Assembly (NCBI RefSeq): GCF_014202335.1
Contig: NZ_JACHGP010000007.1
Location: 400,182 to 464,181, forward strand
Source of the DNA: Mycobacterium sp. AZCC_0083
GTDB lineage: Bacteria > Actinomycetota > Actinomycetes > Mycobacteriales > Mycobacteriaceae
Direction: 5' to 3'
DNA length: 64,000 nucleotides
Shown: piece by piece, positions 41,943-53,023 of the stretch
Layout of the letters: every line of letters begins with the position of its first letter
Position numbering within the stretch: the stretch's first letter is position 1
Position numbers and translations under genes: made by a program
The notes under the pieces: model-generated
The model's database searches: none
The model's input: only the letters and a program-made list of their open reading frames with translations
Told to the model about the DNA's origin: nothing

Positions 41943-42191
41943 ATGACGGATCCCGAAACCCCCGAGGATCTGGTCCCCGAGGACCTCGCGATGCTCGCTG
42001 AACACCATTTTCCCCATGAATCTAAGTATGCGGACAGCGACCTTTCGTTCGGCGGCGTCTTCCGTGCGCTGGCGGGCATGAACGAGCGCGAGAAGGAAGA
42101 GTTCCTCCTCCTCTACGCCCCCAGGAAGGTGCGCAAGACGATCAAGGAACGTCGGAAGGCGCGTGAGCAAGCTCAGAAGCAGGGCGGCTAG
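41943..42191 (+). CDS. Small hypothetical protein inside the element remnant
   Basis: An 82-residue acidic-then-basic protein. It begins MTDPETPEDLVPEDLAMLA, has a central FGGVFRALAGMNEREKEEFL helix-like segment, and a very basic C-terminus rich in Arg and Lys (VRKTIKERRKAREQAQKQGG) that could bind nucleic acid. A strong ribosome-binding site, GGAGGGAGGGCAA, precedes the ATG at 41943. It is followed directly by the integrase fragment, as are the small accessory genes of mycobacterial phages and integrative plasmids. Possibly an excision or replication accessory protein, but this is a guess. Confidence 0.65.
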   Translation: MTDPETPEDLVPEDLAMLAEHHFPHESKYADSDLSFGGVFRALAGMNEREKEEFLLLYAPRKVRKTIKERRKAREQAQKQGG

Positions 42192-42614
42192 TCCTGTCGC
42201 TCCACGTTGCTCCAGCGTGCAGCCCCAAGTACGGCAGCGAGCGCACCGTATACGTGCCTGACGGTGTGGTGCAGATGCTTTCCGAGCACGTGCGCCTGCA
42301 CGTCCCCGGCAACGACCCAGATCGGTGGATGTTCACGGACAGCCGAGGCGTGCCGCTGCATCAGAATTCAGCCGGGTACCAGAGGAACAGAACTCGCGCC
42401 AATGCCAAGGTGAGCCACACGCTTCACGACCTTCGGCACTTCTACGCCAGCGGGTTGATTGCGGCTGGTTGTGACGTGTTGAGGCTCCGCATTGCTGACC
42501 CTCAACACGTACAGCCACTTGTGGCCGAAGGCCAAGGACAGGACGCGGAGCGCTGCGGCCCAGATGCTGACCGAAGCACTTACTGCGGATCGAGTGCGGA
42601 CCGGAGCGCAGTAA
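42192..42614 (+). pseudogene. Tyrosine recombinase (phage-type integrase), truncated and frameshifted
   Basis: Only the C-terminal catalytic part remains: PKYGSERTVYVPDGVVQMLS, then DRWMFTDSRGVPLHQN and box II HDLRHFYASGLIAAGCDV with the HxxR residues. After that the frame shifts near 42480-42500. In the new frame ALLTLNTYSHLWPKAKDRT carries the catalytic Tyr and runs to a TAA at 42612. The segment between, which normally contains the GHSS-type box, is missing. The N-terminal and core-binding domains are absent. The end lies about 20 bp from the right attachment repeat in the glnA 3' end. Confidence 0.85.
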
Positions 42615-42633
42615 GTGCCTGGTGACCTCGGTG

Positions 42634-42651
42634 CTCAAAGGATGTACAACA
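42634..42651. repeat. Attachment-site-like direct repeat, right copy (in glnA 3' end)
   Basis: CTCAAAGGATGTACAACA differs at one base from 41471-41488. It covers the last five codons of glnA on the minus strand, and the two copies are 1,163 bp apart. Confidence 0.7.
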
Positions 42652-44809
42652 TCTCCTGGTACGTCGGGAGCGGCCACAGGTCGTCGGCCACTACGCCTTC
42701 CAGCGTGTCGGCCGCGGCACGGACCGCCTCCATCGCGGGCAGCAGGCTCTGCGCGTGGGACGCCTCGTCCATGGCGCTGACGGCCGAGTGGTCCTCCAAC
42801 CCCTTCTTCAGGTCGGCGAGCGAACTCACCAGATCTGCGATGGGCGCCGAAACATCCTCCAGCAGAGTGGTACTCGGCTCCATGCCTGCCGCCTTGAGCG
42901 TTGCGACGTTCTGGGCGACCTCGGTCTGATAGCGCATGGCCGCAGGCAGGATCACCGTGGATCCCAACTCGAGGGACAGCTTCGCCTCCACGTGAATGGT
43001 CAGGGCGTACTGCTCGAGCCCGACCTCGTAGCGGCTGTGCATCTCGCGATCGTTGAAGACCTTGTACTTGTCGAACAGGGCCAGTGACTCCGGCTTGATC
43101 AGCTCGGGCAGCGCGTCGAGCGTGGTCTTCAGGTTCGGCAACCCGCGTTCGGCCGCCTCGATCTGCCAGTTGTCGGAGTATCCATCGCCGTTGAACACCA
43201 CCGCGCCGTGCTCGGTGATGATCTCGGTGAGCAACGTCTGCACCGCCATGTCGAAGTCCTCGCCGTCGGCGACGGCCTTCTCCAACACGGTGGCCATGTA
43301 GTCGAGCGAATCGGCCATGATCGTGTTGATCATCACCATCGGCACCGCGACGGTCTGACCCGAACCCGGCGCGCGGAACTCGAAGCGGTTGCCGGTGAAC
43401 GCGAACGGGCTGGTGCGGTTGCGGTCGCCTGGATCGGTGGGCAGGTGCGGCAGCGTGTCCACACCGATGATCATGGTGCCCTTGCCCTTCGACGACGTCG
43501 CCGCACCCTTGGCGATCTGCTCGAACACGTCGGCAAGCTGGTCGCCGAGGAAGATCGAGATGATCGCGGGCGGGGCCTCGTTGGCGCCGAGGCGGTGGTC
43601 GTTTGTCGCAGAGGCGACCGAAACGCGCAGCAGGCCCGAGTACTTGTGCACGGCGCGGATCACGGCCGCGCAGAACACCAGGAACTGTGCGTTCTCGTGC
43701 GGGGTGTCCCCCGGCACCAGCAGGCTGCCCAGCTCGGCGTTGCCCAGCGAGAAGTTCACGTGCTTGCCGGAACCGTTGACACCGGCGAACGGCTTCTCGT
43801 GGAACAGGCACTCCATGCCGTGCTTCTTGGCGATGGTCTTGAAGGTCGTCATCAGCAGCTGCTGGTGGTCGGACGCGATGTTGGCCCGCTCGAACATCGG
43901 GGCGATCTCGAACTGGCCCGGTGCGACCTCGTTGTGCCGCGTCTTGGCAGGGATGCCGAGTTTGAACAGCTCGCGCTCGGTGTCCATCATGAAGCCCAGC
44001 ACCCGCTCCGGCACGGCGCCGAAGTAGTGGTCGTCGAACTCCTGGCCCTTGGGCGGCTTGGCGCCGAACAACGTGCGGCCCGCATTGATCAGATCGGGCC
44101 TGGCCAGGAAGAAGTGCCTGTCGACCAGGAAGTACTCCTGCTCGGGTCCGCAGAACGACACCACCTTCTCACCGTTGGTGTGCCCGAACAGCGCCAGGAT
44201 GCGTTCGGCATGCGCACCCATCGCCTGCTGGCTGCGCAGCAACGGTGTCTTGTGGTCCAGTGCCTCGCCGGTCATCGAGACGAACACCGTCGGGATGCAC
44301 AGCGTGTTGCCGTTCGGATTCTCCAGGATGTAGGCCGGGCTGGTCACGTCCCAGCCGGTGTAACCGCGGGCCTCGAAGGTGTTGCGCAGCCCGCCGGACG
44401 GGAAGCTGGACGCGTCGGGCTCGCCCTGGATCAGGACCTTGCCGGCGAATTCTGCCAGGGTGGCGCCGTCGGAGACCGGCTCGAGGAAGCTGTCGTGCTT
44501 CTCGGCGGTCAGACCCGTCAGCGGGTAGAAGACGTGCGCGTAGTGCGTCGCACCCTTCTCCAGTGCCCAGTCCTTCATCACCGCGGCCACCGCGTCGGCG
44601 ATCGCCGGGTCCAGCTTGGCGCCCTTGTCGATGGTGCCAAGCACGGACTTGTAGACCGACTTCGGCAGCCGCAACTGCATCTCGGCCTTGGTGAAGACGT
44701 TCGAACCGAAGATCTCGCCGGGCGCTTCGGCGGGGTCGAAGCTGATCGCCGGAGGCACGTAGGCCTCAACGTTGTTGATCGCTTGCAGACGGACTGCGTT
44801 TCCGCTCAA
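42635..44809 (-). CDS. glnA: Glutamine synthetase type III
   Basis: A 724-residue GSIII enzyme that joins glutamate and ammonia using ATP. It is much longer than the type I enzyme (about 470). It opens GNAVRLQAINNVEAYVPPA and has the GSIII stretches FCGPEQEYFLVDRHFF, ARPDLINAGRTLFGAKPPKG, KTRHNEVAPGQFEIAP (metal and glutamate site), NGSGKHVNFSLG and GNRFEFRAPGSGQ. The ending is PTYQEMLYIL. I chose TTG 44809, because AGGAACTCCA precedes it, over the open frame to 44902. The gene is apparently intact, although its 3' end carries the attachment-like repeat of an integrated element. Confidence 0.93.
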   Translation of the reverse strand: MSGNAVRLQAINNVEAYVPPAISFDPAEAPGEIFGSNVFTKAEMQLRLPKSVYKSVLGTIDKGAKLDPAIADAVAAVMKDWALEKGATHYAHVFYPLTGLTAEKHDSFLEPVSDGATLAEFAGKVLIQGEPDASSFPSGGLRNTFEARGYTGWDVTSPAYILENPNGNTLCIPTVFVSMTGEALDHKTPLLRSQQAMGAHAERILALFGHTNGEKVVSFCGPEQEYFLVDRHFFLARPDLINAGRTLFGAKPPKGQEFDDHYFGAVPERVLGFMMDTERELFKLGIPAKTRHNEVAPGQFEIAPMFERANIASDHQQLLMTTFKTIAKKHGMECLFHEKPFAGVNGSGKHVNFSLGNAELGSLLVPGDTPHENAQFLVFCAAVIRAVHKYSGLLRVSVASATNDHRLGANEAPPAIISIFLGDQLADVFEQIAKGAATSSKGKGTMIIGVDTLPHLPTDPGDRNRTSPFAFTGNRFEFRAPGSGQTVAVPMVMINTIMADSLDYMATVLEKAVADGEDFDMAVQTLLTEIITEHGAVVFNGDGYSDNWQIEAAERGLPNLKTTLDALPELIKPESLALFDKYKVFNDREMHSRYEVGLEQYALTIHVEAKLSLELGSTVILPAAMRYQTEVAQNVATLKAAGMEPSTTLLEDVSAPIADLVSSLADLKKGLEDHSAVSAMDEASHAQSLLPAMEAVRAAADTLEGVVADDLWPLPTYQEMLYIL

Positions 44810-45097
44810 TGGAGTTCCTATCGCCGCATGCGTCCGCAACCGTTTCGCGGACCTAGACCGGCCAACATTAGGAGCGTTGAGTTCCGGGACTGTTACGCGC
44901 ACGTCACCGCCAGAATGCGTGTCCCGGCAAACAAGTCGCGTCGCTCAACCCCGGTCGTTCACCGCGATGGCCAAAACCACTTCGAGAACGAATGGCGGCC
45001 GCGATCTGAAAGCAGAATTCGGATTGGCCAGCTTCACTCTAATCCGTTGTGTCACTTTGGTTTCAGGAGTCACAGAGTGGCCCGAAAATGTCAGTGG
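44810..45097. other. Divergent promoter region of glnA and the HNH gene
   Basis: About 290 bp with no gene seen. The first third is GC-rich. The remainder near 44960-45100 is AT-richer and ends in the SOS box at 45098. Frames through this region on both strands continue from the neighbouring genes but lack plausible starts. Confidence 0.4.
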
Positions 45098-45113
45098 TCG
45101 AATGTATGTTCGA
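45098..45113. promoter_or_regulatory. LexA (SOS) box of the HNH gene
   Basis: TCGAATGTATGTTCGA differs from the mycobacterial LexA consensus TCGAAC-N4-GTTCGA at one base. It directly precedes the ATG at 45117. LexA boxes are known in front of 13E12-family genes in M. tuberculosis. Confidence 0.8.
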
Positions 45114-45116
45114 ATC

Positions 45117-46613
45117 ATGAAGTCAGGGGCAATCGAGGCGATGGCCGCGTTGCGTGCCGCGTACGACGCCTTCGCCGACTGCCCTGTCGAAACCCTGACA
45201 CGCTGCGAGCTACTCGAGCTCTACGGCGAATACGAGGCGCTGACCTGTGCGCTGCCAACCCAGTCGCATCGGATGCTGGCCCGTCTGCAAGTCGAAACCA
45301 CCGCCGGGGAGCTGGGCGCCAAGTCGTGGAACGAGGCGCTGCGAATTCTGTGGCGGCTGTCGACTGCCGAAGCCGGTCGCCGGCTGGCCGAGGCCGCCGA
45401 CCTCGGCTCGCAGTGCACGTTGACCGGTGTTTCGCTCGATCCGGTGCTACCCGCGGTCGCGGCCGCCCAGGCCGCAGCGGCGGTCAACGGTGACCACGTG
45501 AAGGTGCTGCGCGAAACGATGAAGAAGATCCCACCCTGGGTGGACACCGTGACCCGTGCACAGATCGAGGTCGACCTGGTCCGTGTCGCAGTGCGAGTCG
45601 GACCCAAGGAGCTCAAGGAGACCGCCGCACTACGCCTGTTCCTGCTGGATCAGGACGGCCCCGAACCCGACGATGAGGAACGGCAACGCACCCGCGGACT
45701 CTCCACGGGCAAGCAACTGCCCAACGGCAACGTCCCCATCCAGGGCGAGATGTCACCCGAGGCGTGGGCTGTGTGGGAGGTCATCTTCGCCAAGTACGCC
45801 GCGCCCGGCATGTGCAATCCCGCCGACGACGAACCCTGCACCGCGGGCACTCCCAGCCAAGCCCAGATCGACGCCGACCACCGCACCCCGGCCCAGCGTC
45901 GGCACGACGCGATGCTGGTGATCGGGAGAATCGCGTTGATGACCGACCTCGGCGACCTCAACGGCCTGCCCGTTTCGATCATCATCCGCACCACACTCCA
46001 AGACCTGGAGAGCAGAGCAGGGATTGGCGTCACCGGCGGGGGCACCATCATGCCGATCGAGGACGTCATTCGCATCGGTGGGCACGCCAATCACCACCTC
46101 GCGGTGTTCGATGGCGCGACGGGCTCCGCGCTCAATCACTTCCGCGCCAAACGGGTAGCCACCCCCGCGCAGCGCATCATGCTGATCGCCCGTGACGGGG
46201 GATGCACCAAGCCGTGTTGCACCGTCGGCGCGTACGGCAGCCAGGTCCATCACGCCGTGCGTGATTGGGCCGAGGACGGCAACACCAACGTCGACGAGAT
46301 GGCATTGGCATGCGGGCCGGACAACCGTGTCGCCACCGACCGGGGGTACTGCACCAGTATCAACGCCCGCGGTGAGTGCGAATGGGCACCACCCGCGCGC
46401 CTTGACAACGGTCAAGCCAGGGTCAATTACTTCCACCGCCCCGAAGCATTGCTCAGGCCGCTCGACGACGAACCACGACCGAAGCCCAAGAACGACATCG
46501 ACCACGTGGAGACCCGTCGGCCCGGCCAGGACGGCCGCTTCGACGCGTCGGCCAATGATGACAATGATGACAATGGCGACGCCGTCGGCGGCAAGGGAGT
46601 GCGCGGACCCTAG
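45117..46613 (+). CDS. DUF222 / 13E12-family HNH endonuclease
   Basis: A 498-residue protein of the 13E12 repeat family. The N-terminal half is the DUF222 domain (LLELYGEYEALTCALPTQS; LGAKSWNEALRILWRLSTAEA). The C-terminal half has an HNH nuclease motif made up of RDGGCTKPCCTVGAYGSQVH, the following VHHAVRDWAEDG and DEMALACGPDNRV. The last 40 residues are acidic and low in complexity. I chose ATG 45117, right after the SOS box. ATG 45102 within the box is the alternative. Such genes are multicopy in mycobacteria and behave as mobile or SOS-induced elements. It is divergent from glnA. Confidence 0.9.
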   Translation: MKSGAIEAMAALRAAYDAFADCPVETLTRCELLELYGEYEALTCALPTQSHRMLARLQVETTAGELGAKSWNEALRILWRLSTAEAGRRLAEAADLGSQCTLTGVSLDPVLPAVAAAQAAAAVNGDHVKVLRETMKKIPPWVDTVTRAQIEVDLVRVAVRVGPKELKETAALRLFLLDQDGPEPDDEERQRTRGLSTGKQLPNGNVPIQGEMSPEAWAVWEVIFAKYAAPGMCNPADDEPCTAGTPSQAQIDADHRTPAQRRHDAMLVIGRIALMTDLGDLNGLPVSIIIRTTLQDLESRAGIGVTGGGTIMPIEDVIRIGGHANHHLAVFDGATGSALNHFRAKRVATPAQRIMLIARDGGCTKPCCTVGAYGSQVHHAVRDWAEDGNTNVDEMALACGPDNRVATDRGYCTSINARGECEWAPPARLDNGQARVNYFHRPEALLRPLDDEPRPKPKNDIDHVETRRPGQDGRFDASANDDNDDNGDAVGGKGVRGP

Positions 46614-46656
46614 CCCGAGTTCGCGGGAACCTTGGATCGCGACCTAATCTGTATAC

Positions 46657-48973
<2,317 letters not shown>

Positions 48974-48981
<8 letters not shown>

Positions 48982-49804
48982 GGTCACGGCGCGGCGGCGG
49001 GCGAGCCATCTCACCGCCGACACGATCACCACCCGACCGGAGACTCTCGTCGTGGAGGAGCCGTTGGAGCTGCGGATCAACGGTGCCGCGATCACCGTCA
49101 CGATGCGCACGCCGGGCTCCGACGTCGAACTGGCGCAAGGGTTCCTGCTTACCGAGGGCGTCGTCGGCCAGCGCGATGACATCGCAAGAGTCGAATACTG
49201 CCGGGGCGCAGGACCCGATGGAGCCAACACCTACAACGTCCTCGACGTCACCCTGGCCGATGACGTCCCGACACCTGGTCTCGATGTCACCCGCAACTTC
49301 TACACCACGTCGTCGTGCGGCGTGTGCGGCAAGGGTTCGATCGACGCCGTCCGAACGATCAGCCGACACTCCCCCGGCGACGACCCGACCGTGGTTGCCT
49401 CCGAAACGCTCTCGGCGATGCCCGATCAACTCCGCAGCGCGCAGCGCGTGTTCGCCAGCACCGGCGGGCTGCACGGTGCCGCCCTGTTCGACGCCGACGG
49501 CACCATGCTCGTCGTGCGGGAGGACATCGGGCGGCACAACGCGGTCGACAAGGTGATCGGCTGGGCGGTCGAGCATGGGCGGATACCGCTGTCCGGGACC
49601 GTGCTCCTGGTCAGCGGGCGTGCGTCCTTCGAACTCACCCAGAAGGCCATCATGGCCGGTATCCCTGTGCTCGCCGCAGTGTCGGCACCGTCCTCGCTGG
49701 CCGTCGACCTGGCCAGCCAGGCAGGGCTCACCCTGGTGGCGTTCCTGCGGGGCGAATCGATGAACGTCTACACCCGCCCCGACCGGGTCAAGCACGCCGG
49801 CTAG
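48974..49804 (+). CDS. fdhD: Sulfurtransferase FdhD (formate dehydrogenase maturation)
   Basis: FdhD passes sulfur to the molybdenum cofactor of formate dehydrogenase-type enzymes. The 276-residue protein has RPETLVVEEPLELRING near the N-terminus, the two-Cys motif TTSSCGVCGKGSIDAV at about residues 113-128 and the conserved REDIGRHNAVDKVIGWA. GTG 48974 overlaps the molybdoenzyme stop by 8 bp, so the two are translationally linked, as expected for a partner enzyme. It pairs with MobA (11583), which makes the cofactor. Confidence 0.94.
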
Positions 49805-49932
49805 CCTGCCGGAAACGCTCCTACCTGCAATCTCCACCCGATCTCCACACAACCTCCAAGCTGGACCACCCCGTGGTCGCGAAGTATCGAACTCGTCGAT
49901 ACACGCGCTAGACCATCGAGGGAGACATCGTC

Positions 49933-51243
49933 GTGGCGGAGATCCTGTTCGCAGCCAGTCCACCCATCGGGCACGTCGCCCCGCTTCTCAGCGTGGCCCG
50001 AGGCTTGGTGAATCGTGGCGACGACGTCACGTTCCTGACGTCGGCCCGACATGCCGACAAGATCCGCGCCATCGGCGCGATTCCGCACCCGCTGCCGTAC
50101 GGCGCCGACTACGACGACTCGTCGTTGGACGCCGACCTGCCCGGCCGCGCCGAGACGTCCGGCGTCGCGCGGGTCAACTTCGACGTGAAGCACATCTTCA
50201 TCCGACCGCTTCCGCACCAGGCGGCAGCGCTCGAGGAGGTGATGGCCGCACACCACTTCGATGCCATCGTCGCCGACGCGTTCTTCCTCGGCATCCTGCC
50301 GATGTTGCTGGGCAAGAGCACGTCTCGCCCACCGATCCTGGCCTACTCCACGACCCCGCTGTTCTTGACCAGCCGGGACACCGCACCGGGCGGCCCCGGC
50401 CTCCTGCCGGGCACAGGGGTGTTCGGCCGCTTGCGCAACCGCGCGCTGAACGTCGTCACCCAGAAGGTCACGCTGCGCTCCTCGCATCAAGCCGCCGACA
50501 CCATGCTGGCGACGCTCGATTTGCCGAAACTGCCTGTGTTCGTGCTGGATTCGGGCATCCTCACCGACCGGTTGATCGCCCCCACGATCCCCGAGTTCGA
50601 GTACCACCGCAGCGACCTACCCGATCACGTGCGGTTCGTCGGCGCGGTCCTTCCCCCACCCGCCGATGACTTCGTCGCACCGCGGTGGTGGAGCGAGTTG
50701 TCCGCCGACCGGCCCGTCGTGCACGTCACGCAGGGCACCATCGACAACGCCGACCTGACCAGGCTGATCGAGCCGACCATCGAGGCACTGGCCAACGAGG
50801 ACGTCACGGTGGTGGTCACCACCGGCGGGCGCCCGATCTCCCAACTGCGAAGTCCGTTGCCGCCGAACACATTCGTCGCCGAGTTCATCCCGCACGACAT
50901 TCTCCTTCCGTTGGTCGACGTCATGGTCACCAACGGCGGGTACGGCGCCGTCCAGAGGGCGCTCACCACGGGTGTGCCGCTGGTGGTCGCTGGCAACACC
51001 GAGGACAAGCCGGAGGTCGCCGCACGGGTGGAGTACTTCGGCGCAGGCGTGAACCTGCGCACGGGCGTACCCACCGCGGCCGAAGTGCGCCGGGCCGTGC
51101 GCTCGGTATTGAACGACGGCACCTACCGGCAGTCCGCCTTGCGCCTGCAGACGGCCTACGCCCGTCGTGACGGTGTCAACGCGATCGCCGCTCTGGTCGA
51201 CGAGGCCATCGCCGAACGACGAATGGAAGCCCAGCATGTCTGA
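49933..51243 (+). CDS. UGT-type glycosyltransferase (GT1 family), first copy
   Basis: A 436-residue GT-B glycosyltransferase of the macrolide/rhamnosyl type. The N-terminal acceptor half begins AEILFAASPPIGHVAPLLSV, the classic GHxxP loop with the catalytic His. The C-terminal donor half has VVHVTQGTIDN, AEFIPHDILLPLVDVMVTNG, NGGYGAVQRALTTGVPLVVA and the final TEDKPEVAARV. Acceptor unknown: secondary metabolites, lipids or glycolipids are possible. GTG 49933 follows GGGAGACATC. It is followed with an 8-bp overlap by a one-TM protein and then by a similar transferase at 51595. Confidence 0.9.
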   Translation: MAEILFAASPPIGHVAPLLSVARGLVNRGDDVTFLTSARHADKIRAIGAIPHPLPYGADYDDSSLDADLPGRAETSGVARVNFDVKHIFIRPLPHQAAALEEVMAAHHFDAIVADAFFLGILPMLLGKSTSRPPILAYSTTPLFLTSRDTAPGGPGLLPGTGVFGRLRNRALNVVTQKVTLRSSHQAADTMLATLDLPKLPVFVLDSGILTDRLIAPTIPEFEYHRSDLPDHVRFVGAVLPPPADDFVAPRWWSELSADRPVVHVTQGTIDNADLTRLIEPTIEALANEDVTVVVTTGGRPISQLRSPLPPNTFVAEFIPHDILLPLVDVMVTNGGYGAVQRALTTGVPLVVAGNTEDKPEVAARVEYFGAGVNLRTGVPTAAEVRRAVRSVLNDGTYRQSALRLQTAYARRDGVNAIAALVDEAIAERRMEAQHV

Positions 51244-51592
51244 GGATTTGACCCTGCCCATCATCGCTGCGGGAGTCCTGCTGTGGTACTTGGTGTGTGC
51301 ACTGCGCCAGTGGCGCACCGAGAGGCGGTCGATCGAGCCCAAGCCCACCCTCGTGTGGCGCGAAGCGAGGGTCGGCGGCTGGTCGGACTGGTACGAGCTG
51401 ACCGACGTCAGTCCGTCTGCCGACTACGACGGCGCGCTGTCCGCCGTGCGGGCGAACGCACGTCCAGATGCGACGGCCGTGCAGTTCGCCACCGTGGTTC
51501 GGCCCGCCGACGCGCCTGCCTACACCCTGCGTGTGTTGTTCATGTCAGCAGTGCAGCAACGGCACGAAACCGTCTTGGCGGTGGTGAAGTAA
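51236..51592 (+). CDS. One-TM small hypothetical protein between two glycosyltransferases
   Basis: A 118-residue protein. Residues 4-25 form a hydrophobic segment (LTLPIIAAGVLLWYLVCAL), probably a membrane anchor, followed by a positively charged strip (RQWRTERRSIEPKP) and a soluble C-terminal domain of about 85 residues (RVGGWSDWYELTDVSPSADY; TLRVLFMSAVQQRHETVLAV). No known family. ATG 51236 overlaps the upstream transferase by 8 bp, and the next transferase begins two bases after its stop. This tight spacing suggests that the three act together, perhaps with this protein tethering the transferases to the membrane. Confidence 0.75.
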   Translation: MSEDLTLPIIAAGVLLWYLVCALRQWRTERRSIEPKPTLVWREARVGGWSDWYELTDVSPSADYDGALSAVRANARPDATAVQFATVVRPADAPAYTLRVLFMSAVQQRHETVLAVVK

Positions 51593-51594
51593 CC

Positions 51595-52896
51595 GTGGCA
51601 AAGATTCTCATTGCAGCGCTGTCCCCCGTCGGACACATCAGCCCGTTGCTCGCCGTCGCGCAGGACCTGGTGGCCCGCGGTGACAACGTCACCGTGATGA
51701 CGGGTGCCGCCCACAGCGACGTCGTCCACGCCACCGGCGCTCAGCCACATCCGCTGCCCGCGAACGCCGACTTCGACGATTCGGCGTTCGACACGGAGGA
51801 TCGCGGGAAGATGACGCCCATCAAGGCGCTCAACCGCGGCATCATCCAGCTGTTCCTGAACCCGATGCCGCACCAGGCCGCCGAGTTGGCCGCGGCGATG
51901 GCCCGAACCCGCTTCGACGCGATCATCGTCGACTTCGGCTTCTTCGGGATCATCCCGTTTCTGCTCGGCGACCCGGCGAAGCGGCCACCGGTGCTGTACT
52001 ACACCCCGACGCCGCTGATGTTGTCGAGCCGCGACACCGCACCCAGCGGTATGGGCCTACTTCCCGGCATCGGCCGGTGGGGGCGGCTGCGCAACCGTGC
52101 GCTGAACCTGTTGGTGCACAACGTGATCCTTCGGGAGGCGCACCGGGCAGGCAACGCGATGCTGGCCGCGCTCGGGACCCGCCGGCTTCCGGTGTTCCTG
52201 CTCGACGTCGGTGTGCTGGCTGACCGCTACATCGTGCCGACGGTGCCGAGCTTCGAGTACCCGCGCAGCGACCTGGCACCCAACGTCAGGTTCGTCGGTG
52301 CGGTGCATCCGCAGTCGGCACGCGGCTACGTGCCGCCACGCTGGTGGAAGCGGCTCGACGACGACCGCCCGGTCGTCCACGTCACCCAGGGCACCATCGG
52401 TCACGGCGACCTGTCCCGCCTCATCGAGCCGACCATCGAGGCCCTCGCCGACGAGGACGTCACCCTCGTCGTGACGACGGGCGGCCGCGACGTCGCCGAC
52501 ATCAAGGTGGCGTTGCCCTCGAATACTCACGTCGCCGAATACATTCCGTACGACGTCCTGATGCCCAAGGTGAACGTGATGGTCACCAACGGCGGGTACG
52601 GCGCAGTGCAGCGCGCGGTATCGACGGGTGTGCCCCTGGTCGTGGCGGGCAGCACCGAGGACAAGCCGGAGGTCGCGGCGCGGGTGGCATGGGCGGGGGT
52701 GGGGATCAACCTCAAGACGGGCACGCCCTCGCCGTCGATGATCCGCTGCGCGGTGCGCGAGATCCTCGACGATGGGCCCTACCTGCATCGTGCACGTGAG
52801 TTCGAGGCGGCGTTCGCCCAGCGGGACGGCATCGCCGAGATCGCCGCGCTCGTCGCCGAGGTGATTCGGGAACGACGTCCCGCGGGCAGACGATGA
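51595..52896 (+). CDS. UGT-type glycosyltransferase (GT1 family), second copy
   Basis: A 433-residue GT-B enzyme very similar to the transferase at 49933. Parallel segments are KILIAALSPVGHISPLLAVA, MLSSRDTAPSGMGLLPGIG, VVHVTQGTIGHGDLSRLIEP and VTNGGYGAVQRAVSTGVP. I chose GTG 51595 just after the stop of the one-TM gene. The open frame upstream is a shadow of that gene. The pair probably arose by tandem duplication. It ends before a terminator-like hairpin facing clpX. Confidence 0.9.
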   Translation: MAKILIAALSPVGHISPLLAVAQDLVARGDNVTVMTGAAHSDVVHATGAQPHPLPANADFDDSAFDTEDRGKMTPIKALNRGIIQLFLNPMPHQAAELAAAMARTRFDAIIVDFGFFGIIPFLLGDPAKRPPVLYYTPTPLMLSSRDTAPSGMGLLPGIGRWGRLRNRALNLLVHNVILREAHRAGNAMLAALGTRRLPVFLLDVGVLADRYIVPTVPSFEYPRSDLAPNVRFVGAVHPQSARGYVPPRWWKRLDDDRPVVHVTQGTIGHGDLSRLIEPTIEALADEDVTLVVTTGGRDVADIKVALPSNTHVAEYIPYDVLMPKVNVMVTNGGYGAVQRAVSTGVPLVVAGSTEDKPEVAARVAWAGVGINLKTGTPSPSMIRCAVREILDDGPYLHRAREFEAAFAQRDGIAEIAALVAEVIRERRPAGRR

Positions 52897-52971
52897 GCTG
52901 CTCGGACCCGTTCTGTCGTCCGCCCGAGCCGGTCGGAGCAACGAACGCCCCAGTGACGGCAGCTTTGACGG

Positions 52972-53012
52972 CACTAAGGGCCGTGAATCGCGACGATTCA
53001 CAGCCCTCAGTG
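52972..53012. terminator. Bidirectional hairpin terminator between glycosyltransferase and clpX
   Basis: Arms 52972-52990 and 52994-53012 pair at about 17 of 19 positions around the 3-base loop CGA; the left arm includes AGGGC and GTGAATCG. It lies between two convergent transcripts, clpX ending at 53024 on the minus strand and the glycosyltransferase ending at 52896. Confidence 0.8.
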
Positions 53013-53023
53013 CAATCGAAAAG

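Noticed and set aside
43208..45493. A 761-codon open frame antisense to glutamine synthetase
   Set aside because: High GC keeps the reverse frame open. The glutamine synthetase motifs on the minus strand and the HNH gene beyond explain the region.
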